Shown here: piece by piece, positions 56,651 through 64,000 of the stretch
Layout: each line of letters begins with the position of its first letter
Position numbering within the stretch: the first letter of the stretch is position 1
Source: Sweltsa coloradensis
Taxonomy: Eukaryota; Arthropoda; Insecta; Plecoptera; Chloroperlidae
Assembly (NCBI GenBank): GCA_024449915.1
Contig: JAMZAV010003199.1
Span: 1 to 64,000, forward strand
DNA: 64,000 nt
Reading direction: 5' to 3'
Program-made: the position numbers and the translations under genes
The notes under the pieces: generated by a model
What the model saw: only the letters and a program-made list of their open reading frames with translations
What the model was told of the DNA's origin: nothing
Databases searched by the model: none

Positions 56651-57770
56651 TGTTAAGAAGCCAGTGGTGTCTTTGCTTTTTGTAGACGATTTTACAATTT
56701 AATTCAGGCATAATACATGAGTTCCATAGAAAGACAACTTCAATTAAACATCAGACACCTTGAAACATGGTCAGGGGGAATTCACTTGCCACCAAATCTT
56801 AAAATGCTTGGACAAGACCTTATCTTTACCCACATTGCTCGTGTTTTGGCCATGGTTTTCGGTGAAAGCTAACATGGAAGCCCCATTTTCAACAATTAAA
56901 TCAAAATGCAATAGATCCTTGAATATTCTCTGTGTTCTCAGCAATACTTCATGGGCGCAGCCCTACCCAGAATCTTCTCAAGTACTGTATTAGCTGCAAC
57001 AGCAGAGGTCTCACGCCAAGGCCCTACTATGCCCATACAAAAACGTGTTGGGAATGGTTGTAAATAGAAAATAATGTAAATAGAAGGTAGAAGATGATGA
57101 GCTTAGGGAGTTTACGGAGTGCTGGTAGTTGTAATTTTGGTGTTGAATTTGAGCTGTAGGGTTTAGATTGAAGAAAGGACTGAGGAGCAATGGGCAGATG
57201 GTTGGGATTGTGGGTAGTTTTTGACGACGGTTTTGATTCAGGTTTAGTAAAGCTGCCAGTAACCCTTTTTGTGGGCCCGTCGTTTTTAAAAATACTGGTC
57301 AGCCTCAACCCTCGGGCCAGTTGCTACCAGTGTAGGAAAATCTGAAATAGAGATATGGTACATTCTTGCTTCTTATTGATGTCATTAACCTAATTCATCC
57401 ATATACAGCATAAAATTGCTGACGTTCAATGTAGTTCAATGTGGTTTATTAATACTCCCAAGTCTTTGGAAGTTTTATTTATGTTGCGACTTAACGAAAA
57501 TGAGAAAGTCCACGAAATGACTATTGAGATGAGATTTTTGGTTTGAGATTCAAGATCTAGTCACGGAGATCAATTTGATTCGAAACACGTCAATCTTTAT
57601 AATAACTGCATGCGCTAGGGTTTACCTTCAGTGATTTGTTTGCAAGGTTGGGTTGGGGACATATTCTGCCTACATATATAGAGTGAAATGAAATAGCAAT
57701 TATTTTAATTCTGCGTGTTTGGCGTCGTATTTTTTATTTATTAGGGCAGTAATCGTCTTCCTCGTCGGCA
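56651..57770. other. No recognised gene
   Basis: Short frames at 56760-56993 (plus) and 57027-57308 (minus; Ser/Pro/Thr/Lys-rich) do not match known families. No clear repeat. Confidence 0.4.
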
Positions 57771-57775
57771 AGCGT

Positions 57776-57960
57776 AATTTGGCCCCACAAATTATTTAAT
57801 TTCGTGATCCTTCTACTTCAACGATGCTGATAGGCACGAGATCCGTGGTGATCATATCTGTTATTAAAGACGTGAGAATAGCCGAGCGCGTCTTGTCATA
57901 GCTCCCGAGGATGTACAAAGAATTAGGTACTCTTTGGCTGTTCTTTGTCGGCCATAGATA
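57776..57960 (-). pseudogene. hAT (ZBED-type) transposase N-terminal-region fragment
   Basis: On the minus strand KTRSAILTSLITDMITTDLV followed by PISIVEVEGS (57785-57900) matches the '...I..mI..DlrPfsiVE..GF' segment that lies between the BED finger and the catalytic core in ZBED-type hAT transposases. Only about 60 residues remain. It may belong to the same family as the core fragment at 14.8 kb, which lacks this part. Confidence 0.55.
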
Positions 57961-57993
57961 CTAACTGTAGTTGGGTGAATTTAGCATGTGAAT

Positions 57994-58626
57994 TTAGTGA
58001 AAATAGCGCTGGGAAGAGATGTGAGTAACACTCTTGAGTTTATTTAACTTGGCGTAGTGAAACCAGCATCCCGCGGCAGGTCCTTCACAGCTGCCTCGAC
58101 TCCAGACACGATCTCTTTTATCGGAATGTGTAATGGCGCCAACGCAAAGTTTAGGCCCTTCGACAAAGCGTCTATAGCTGGCTGGGGCAGATTCACATAT
58201 GATAGATTGTGGACTTTCACTTAATATTAGTATCTGTAGTTTGACCTCTGTTTGATAAGCTCGTTGTAGTTGTATCATTGCAGAGATTTTTTTAGTTTTT
58301 TTACTGTGTGTCTTACTGACCCGAGTGTTGACGAAATGTACCTTGTGAGCAGCCAATTCTTCCATTATATTCCAGTGATAAGGGCCTAACTGTCTGGCGA
58401 GATGGAGATGCAGCGAGTACAATTCTCGTGAAACAGAATCTAAATCACTTCGACACTTGTGTATCTGGTTTCTGACCAGAGCTTCACTGGCTCTACGGAA
58501 AATATTTTTAGTTGAAATCGATGATATAAGTGGATGCTTGTTTAACGCGAATTTCGGAATCACCCCACCCAATAAGAAGACACCGCCACGGAGGAGTGTT
58601 CGAACCGAAAACGAACGTTCGGCCAT
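57994..58626 (-). CDS. Unassigned 210-codon ORF, possibly Penelope-like N-terminus
   Basis: The longest unbroken frame apart from the LINE. It starts at an ATG (MAERSFSVRTLLRGGVFLLG) with a short basic/hydrophobic leader. Residues about 47-85 (ALVRNQIHKCRSDLD, SRELYSLHLHLARQLG, YHWNIME) form a helical region resembling the segment before the reverse transcriptase in Penelope-like proteins, from memory only. Then a Lys/Thr-rich stretch (SKTHSKKTKK) and a C-terminus without a known domain. No RT lies downstream; a hAT fragment follows instead. It could be a truncated element or an unrelated host ORF. Confidence 0.35.
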   Translation of the reverse strand: MAERSFSVRTLLRGGVFLLGGVIPKFALNKHPLISSISTKNIFRRASEALVRNQIHKCRSDLDSVSRELYSLHLHLARQLGPYHWNIMEELAAHKVHFVNTRVSKTHSKKTKKISAMIQLQRAYQTEVKLQILILSESPQSIICESAPASYRRFVEGPKLCVGAITHSDKRDRVWSRGSCEGPAAGCWFHYAKLNKLKSVTHISSQRYFH

Positions 58627-59289
58627 TCCTTCCTAGGTGCAACCGTCATATAATAGCGTAAATATGGTATTTTACAGCTCTGAAAAACGCTTAAAAAGGA
58701 GAATTACATCATTGCATTTTGACTTATGCAATACAGAGTATTTATCCTTTAAAAATTGGACTTTTCTAGTTTATTTAAAACCCTTGCTAGGCCCCTTCAA
58801 CATCAAGACGTTGGATACGTAACCACACGGGTTTTAATTTGTCAACAGGCGCTTTCCAAAACCGCCCTGTTAATACCTATACAGCAAAGCGGAAAAAACA
58901 TCATTCTCACTAGAAAGGAATTATTTGATGCTTAATTATTTTGGGTTTTTAAAAAGGAACCCCAAAAACTCCTACAATCAGTTTTAGACCCCCCTTTAAA
59001 AAAATCGTTATTTCTTGCCCGAAACAATTAGACCAGTAGTCATTCGTTGCTTGAACTTTGGAGAAATTGCACAAAACATTCCCTTTACCCTTTCATAACG
59101 TCATAGGGTTCAATTCCACATGGACTTTTTTGCAACCCGATTTGCATCACCAAACTTCTCGATACAAAAAGTGTCTTACACCCAAAACTCCATTTCAAGC
59201 TTTATTTAAAATTCTTACCAGCGATTTAATTTTGTTTTTTTTTATTTTTTTCGGGGGAAACCTGTATAGGGTCAATCACCCCCTCTTCA
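58627..59289. other. No recognised gene; homopolymer-stretched sequence
   Basis: AT-rich, with many T, A and C runs that look expanded. Nothing assigned. Confidence 0.35.
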
Positions 59290-59484
59290 GGTGAACTGGG
59301 TATTGGGTTGGGAAATTTGTGAAGGGATGTCTGAGGGCTTTAAAGAGGACTCAACCCCTTGCTTTCGCCTTAAGACTGGGAAAACTCGGAAAAAACCTTC
59401 AGTCGGGATTGCCGGTCTCGACGGGTTTTGAACCCAGACCTCCCGAATCGAGTCGAGCGTTTAGCGCCCGAGCCAACCTGTCGG
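59290..59484 (-). mobile_element. tRNA-headed SINE
   Basis: Minus strand from 59484: GGTTGGCTCGGGCGCTAAACG (A-box-like TGGCTCGGGCGC), CTCGACTCGATTCGGGAGG, then GGTCTGGGTTCAAAACC (B box GGTTCAAA) and CGTCGAGACCGG. The body continues through CAATCCCGACTGAAGG..CCCAGTCTTAAGGCG to about 59290. It sits directly beside the 5S-headed SINE in opposite orientation. Confidence 0.6.
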
Positions 59485-59487
59485 TTA

Positions 59488-59830
59488 CCAGCGATTTAGT
59501 GTGGTCTTTTACCCATTTCCCCACTCAACACTGAAGTTAAGCAACATGGGGGCGTGGTCGGGGGGTTGAGGGGGGTCCCGTCTGCCTGAAAACACACGTA
59601 TATCGCTGGCTAGAGCAGACTGGGGTTTCGTAAGTTTGTGTACAGCTTCGTTCCCCTTGGGCGCCGTCTCCTGGGCAGCCCGGGGTTGTGGAGGAAACCC
59701 TTTAATACTGTCAAAAGTTACACTGTCCTTTCGGATGGACAAAAAAGCTTTGGCCCCCTTTTCGTCTTCTTGGTAAGATGGGCTATGTGCCGTACCAGGT
59801 TCCCCTCCCCCCTTTCTCTATTAAATTTGC
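59488..59830 (+). mobile_element. 5S-headed SINE, copy 2 (tail missing)
   Basis: Head 59488-59609 (122 nt) with an 8-bp perfect terminal stem CCAGCGAT/ATCGCTGG and internal GAAGTTAAGCAACATGG..GCGTGGTCGG. The body matches copy 1 (ACTGTCAAA..TACACTGTCC, TCGGATGGAC, TGGCCCC..TTGGTAAGATGGGCTATGTGCC) and stops near 59818 before the common tail. Homopolymers are stretched. Confidence 0.7.
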
Positions 59831-59892
59831 ACTATGGGCTACATTGTTTTTTTGGAAAATAGAGACTAAAAAATAAATACGTTCCTTTTCAT

Positions 59893-60765
59893 GACTATAG
59901 CGCATCTTTACAGATGGCTCTAGAATGGAGATTGGGTGGTTTTTTAAACTACTGATCAGGAAACTTCACTTTCCCCTCCACCCAATTTTAGTGTGTATAA
60001 TGCAACTTTTTGCTTACTTAAAAGTCTACATTATAAAAGGAAAACGAATCAAAGTTTCAAATCTGCACGACCTTTTAGTTCCCGGAAAGCAATTCAAAAT
60101 TTATAAAAGTCACCCCAAATTCCAAGATTCAGATTATATTTACAAATTTTTCCTTTAAACAAAAGTCTGTAGTATTTGTTGGGTCCCTGGTCATTGGGGA
60201 TCTTAGTAACGAAGTGCAGACAAATGTGCAAAATCACATGCGAATGGGAAAGCAAGACTGTCAGTAATATTCCTTCAGATTTAAAAGCATTTTGGAACAA
60301 AAGCTTAAAAGCAGGGCAATATGCATGGAACAAGATTAAAAACTAAATTGCGTCAAATCAAGAATAGAACGGCAGCCTGGATTTTCTTTCACGTCGCTCC
60401 TCTCGCCCGAAGAAGGGTTTCTGGCTCGTTTAAGAACGGGACAAACCTCACTCACTGATATCTTCTAAGGGGTGAAGATCCCCCCTTTTGTGATGAGGTG
60501 GCGAAGTTTTAACTTTTAAACACGTTTTAAAAAACTGTACAAAATATGTATTTGAAAAAAGTTTTTAAAATTTAAAACCTTCCCTCAAGAAATTTTATCA
60601 ACAACCCCACACAAGCGAAAATTTTTTAAATTTTTTTCGTAAAGTAAACCTTTGAAATTAAATTTTTGAATTCATATATTTTTAGAAATCAGAAAATTTG
60701 AGGGGCCCTGAAATTTTACTTTTTGTGCCAAAAACCCCAAAATAACTAACTAACTACTAACTTAA
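59893..60765 (+). pseudogene. RNase H LINE fragment, copy 5
   Basis: Close relative of the 54.4-kb copy: ATCTTTACAGATGGCTCTAGAA (DG block), then the GTCCCTGGTCATTG (PGH) region near 60183, the zinc-type end near 60490-60540, and the complete 3' tail to ACTAACTAACTACTAAC. Differences are mostly lost or added bases in runs, so most of its damage may be consensus error. Confidence 0.75.
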
Positions 60766-61339
60766 AAAAAACGAACTTCCCCAAAGAAAAACCTTTATTC
60801 CTTCCATTCCGGCTTTGACTTGTTTTTATTTGGCAATGATGCTCTTTGGGAATTTCTGCACCATATGACAAGAATTGATGTATTCTATAAAATATAATGC
60901 ATTATTTTCGATTCACATAGGTATTATTATACATAAATAGAAAAAATACGTTTTCCTCAGGGAAATGATAATCAAAAAACAAAATCATATTTTACTTTTT
61001 GGGGATCTGTAGCTTTTACAAAATTCATTAATAGACGTTTAGAAATTTCCCAAATAAATAATAAAACATTTTACATATTACATAATGTCATGTTATTGCA
61101 CTTGGGGGTCCTTATTTTTAATGGAGTTTAAATTTTTGGATTGTGATTTATTGCTTACAGTAGAAGATTTGTTACCAGTATGAAAAAAATAAAGTGGAGA
61201 TATTCAAGGAAAAAAAAAATATATGTTTGTCACAGAACTTTTACCAAAGATAATCAAAAATATGAAAATTATTTGTTAGTTAGAAATTTAAAATTTCGAG
61301 TTGAATTAATAATTTGAGTATTAAACCCTCCCCTGCTTC
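60766..61339. other. AT-rich, nothing recognised
   Basis: No gene or shared repeat noticed. Confidence 0.4.
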
Positions 61340-61965
61340 AAAATTTGGTTGGATGAGGTAGCGAGCGTACGAAGTTTCATTTCATACAGGGAGAAAAAAA
61401 ATTTCGGAATGTTTTTTTTTTTTCTGTTTTTTAACACGTTTCCCGGGCAAAAGGGATACCCAATTGCAATGAAATTTTATGGGGGCCTTCGAAATCTCTG
61501 AACTTAAAATGACACGTTTTTAAAGCGCAATCAAAAAATTATTCTCAGAAAATCGAAATTTTTACATTTTTTTCGAATTTTTTTTGATTAAAGATTTTCG
61601 GGGAAAATTTGAACGAAATCGAATAAAAATTTCTCTAAAACGAAATTTTACGGGTTTTTTTTTTTTTAAAAAAAATTCTTGACTAAAACCCTCATGCTTT
61701 ACCCTATGGTGATGATTTTTTCACAGATTTTTAAATTTTGTAATTATTATATTCGTGTGAAATTTGAGCGCAATCGAAAATTATTTTTTATAAAATTTTT
61801 TTTCGTTTTTTTTTTCTTTTTAAAATTCGATTAATTAAAAAAAATCTTCAACTTAGCAATGATTTTTTCACAGAAAAACAAAAATCCCATAACACATGCA
61901 GCTAAAAGCACCAATTACGCTCATCCAAAAGGGGTGGGATTAAGCTTTTTTCCTAGTTAGAAGAA
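61340..61965. repeat. AT-rich dispersed repeat (inverse of the 51.3-kb family)
   Basis: Starts GGATGAGGTAGCGAGCGTACG and contains GTGTGAAATTTGAGCGCAATCG and GATGATTTTTTCACAGA, the reverse complements of phrases at 51380-51430. Ends near CACCAATTACGCTCATCCAAAAGG. T/A runs are heavily stretched. No coding signal. Confidence 0.55.
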
Positions 61966-61997
61966 GTGGGTGTCACTGGTCTGCGGGGGGGTTTCAT

Positions 61998-62068
61998 CTC
62001 CCCCAATTCCCCTAAACCCTCGCACGCTGCGTTGCGTGGCGGCGCGTGCGGGGGTTTAAGGGGTTCGG
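61998..62068. repeat. Long GC-rich hairpin
   Basis: CCCCTAAACCCTCGCACGC on the left and GCGTGCGGGGGTTTAAGGGG on the right pair over about 18 bp around a 15-nt GC-rich loop. It is flanked by CCAATT and TTCGG. It may be the end of an element, as the AT-rich repeat stops 40 bp before. Confidence 0.65.
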
Positions 62069-63179
62069 CTCCCGTGTTTGGGAGGTCTACTGCCACTTGG
62101 TGTCGACAATAACCTGCGTAAGCCACCCTCTTGTTAATCCATTTGATCCCCTTTTCCCCCTTATATTGTTTTCGTTGATAAAAAATCTCGTCTCGACTCG
62201 CTCCGTTGAGCGAGATAATCGACCAAGACATTGCTTCAAAGTATTTTGCAACAGATAAAAAGGTTAAGCGTAAATTGTTATTTCTTTAAAACCATTACAC
62301 TTTTTGTTAGAAAAACAAAACTATCAAATTTATTACGGAAAATTCCCAGATCTCTCTGAACTCACAAATCCTCGATAAAAACCTTTTGGAAATGTTGTTC
62401 GTTTTTCCAAAGCGGCTGCTCCGTCTCGTATGCGTTTTTGATGCAAAAAAAACCTGGAAAACAAAAAATTATAGCGTCGAGAAGGGCATTAATAAATTTA
62501 GGCCCTGGGCACGATTATTTTATCAGGCTGCATGTGGAAACGACGAACGTTACCGTAAGAGCAAAAATGTGGGTATCTCGATAGGGGGCTTGAACCCCCA
62601 TTGAATTGTCCTTCTGGAAATTTGTATTGAAATCTCAAAATCTACAACAATCTATTGCAGTTTCCCTGTGAAGTGGGAAAGTTCTTTTGATACTAAAAGA
62701 ATAATGATTTTATGTTAACTGTAAAAAACTAAAAACTTTTTTTTTTTTCGTCTTTGTCAGATCCGTTATTTCATAGCCTTCAGGGGCCACCGTCCTCTGG
62801 GAGCGAAGGTTAAATCCGAACCTGAATTTTTCGAGTATGAATTGACGCCCATTCTTTAAGTAGTTGTTATCGTGGGACACGAAGATGTGAAACCCAAGCG
62901 GGTTGTAATGACTAATCGCTAGCTATGGTTTTTAAAATGATGTTGTCCACCATGAGGTATTGTCTTTGACCCTGCATGGATCTTGCCCCCCTAAATACAG
63001 ATTTGTTCATCGTAGTTTTTTTATGCCTCTAAAATTACTTCTTCCAGGTCTTTTCCTAGGCTTAAAATATGTTTGGGGTAGATTCACGCTCCAATTGCCC
63101 CCTAGAGTCAACCAGGGAAAAAATTATGGATAATGTAAGAACCTGTAAATGGCGGGAAGGGCGGAGCTGGAAAAGAGAA
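62069..63179. other. Mostly unassigned; possible retroelement trace on minus strand
   Basis: 62180-62220 has GAGCGAGA-type text like the ends of the 51.3-kb family. On the minus strand 62780-62900, pieces reading LKNGRQFILEKFRFGFNL vaguely recall a retroelement domain but cannot be assigned. GGGGGCTTGAACCCCC at 62584-62599 is a small hairpin. Confidence 0.3.
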
Positions 63180-64000
63180 TTGTTAGTACGCCGGAAGTCT
63201 GGCAGGCGGCTTTGGGACGCACTGAAAAAGAAATAGGGTAAGTACGCCGAGAAGTCTCGGCAGGGGGGCTTGGCACAGCACCCGAACGAAGAAGGGGAAT
63301 AGGCGGAGAAGTCCGGCAGGGTGGCTTGGCACAGCAGTGAAACTAAGAAGGGTTAGTACCCGTGAAGCTCGGCAGGGTGGGTTCGCACAGCGCTGAAACA
63401 GAAGAAGGTTTGTACGCCCAGAAGTCTTGGGAGGGTGGTTGGCACAGCAGCTGAAAAAAAGAAGTAGGGTTAACGCCGAGAAGTCTTGGGAGGGTGCTTG
63501 GGACAGCACTGAAACAGAAGTAGGGGAAGTACGCCGGGAAATTTTTTGGAGGGGGGCTTTGGGACAAGCCCGAAACAGAAATAGGGTAAGTACGGAGAAG
63601 TCTCGGCAGGGTGGCTTGGCAAGCAGCTGAAACAGAAAAGGGGTTTGTAGACGGAGAAATCTCGGCAGGGCGGGTTGGGACAGTACTGAAAAAGAAGGGG
63701 TTAGTACGCCCAAATTCGGGAGTGTGGTTGGGACGCACTGAAACAGAAATAGGGTTATAAAGCCGAGAAGTCTCGGCAGGGTGGCTTGGCACAGCGCGAA
63801 CGAATGGGGTTAGTCGGGGGAGAACTCGGCAGGCGGCTTGGCACCAGCTGAAACAGAAAAGGGGGGGGTACTCCGAGAAGTCTTGGGAGGGTGGCTTGGG
63901 ACAGCAGCTGAAACAGAAGTAGGGGAAGTACGCCGAAAATTCTTGGAGGGGGCTTGGCACAGCGCTGAAATAGTAGTAGGGGAAGTACGCCCAGAAACCC
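63180..64000. repeat. 60-bp minisatellite, ~14 copies, running off the window
   Basis: Consensus phrase AAGTACGCCGAGAAGTCTCGG, CAGGGTGGCTTGGCACAGCA, GCTGAAACAGAAGTAGGG repeats every 55-61 bp to the window end. Each unit carries the hairpin GCCGAGA-AG-TCTCGGC. Because 60 is divisible by 3, long Pro/Leu/Ser-rich frames run through on the minus strand (176 and 205 codons), but these are repeat by-products. Confidence 0.9.

Noticed and set aside
63183..63960. 176- and 205-codon Pro/Leu-rich minus-strand ORFs
   Set aside because: They run through a 60-bp minisatellite and exist in overlapping frames, so they are repeat artefacts.

Overview
The window reads as nuclear DNA of an invertebrate animal, probably marine; the phylum cannot be fixed from the sequence. 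It is AT-rich, has almost no intact coding sequence, and is packed with animal-type mobile elements: a CR1-type LINE, a LINE with an RNase H domain, an R4/Dong-type LINE with a restriction-like endonuclease, hAT and piggyBac transposases, a Gypsy-type protease, and SINEs with 5S rRNA-like or tRNA-like heads. The only plausible host gene piece is a C2H2 zinc-finger exon on the minus strand near 42.6-43.0 kb.

Layout. 1-13.7 kb: about two and a half tandem copies of a 5.46-kb non-coding element with long terminal inverted repeats. 14.8-15.4 kb: hAT transposase remnant next to a SINE. 16.0-16.4 kb: a 75-bp minisatellite. 18.0-20.0 kb: an RNase H LINE copy between 200-bp direct repeats, then a minisatellite coding for acidic peptides on the minus strand. 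21.1-21.5 kb: Gypsy-type retropepsin. 23.3-27.7 kb: a decayed but ordered CR1-type LINE. 28.5-35.2 kb: a cluster of same-orientation SINEs ('SINE-A'), LINE scraps, a (ATCT)n array and a second hAT remnant. 36.5-38.9 kb: the 3' part of an R4/Dong-like LINE ending at a (TAA)n array. 41.6-43.0 kb: RNase H LINE fragment and zinc-finger exon. 51.3-52.6 kb: a dense palindrome field, including a 36-bp hairpin array. 53.1-55.2 kb: piggyBac transposase split by SINE-A and cut by an RNase H LINE. 56.2-60.8 kb: two 5S-headed SINEs, a tRNA-headed SINE, a hAT fragment, an unassigned 210-codon ORF and another RNase H LINE. 63.2-64.0 kb: a 60-bp minisatellite running off the end.

How the parts relate: this is a record of mobile-element activity, not a pathway. 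SINE-A and the 5S SINE have unrelated heads but the same 3' tail, implying shared use of one LINE. SINE-A copies with 10-13 bp target-site duplications have inserted into a piggyBac gene and into another SINE-A.

Caution: tandem or dispersed copies differ mainly by single-base indels and homopolymer stretching, worst in the first 2 kb and last 5 kb. This looks like incompletely polished long-read consensus, so many 'frameshifts' may be assembly errors rather than mutations. All functional assignments come from reading motifs by eye; no database search was run.
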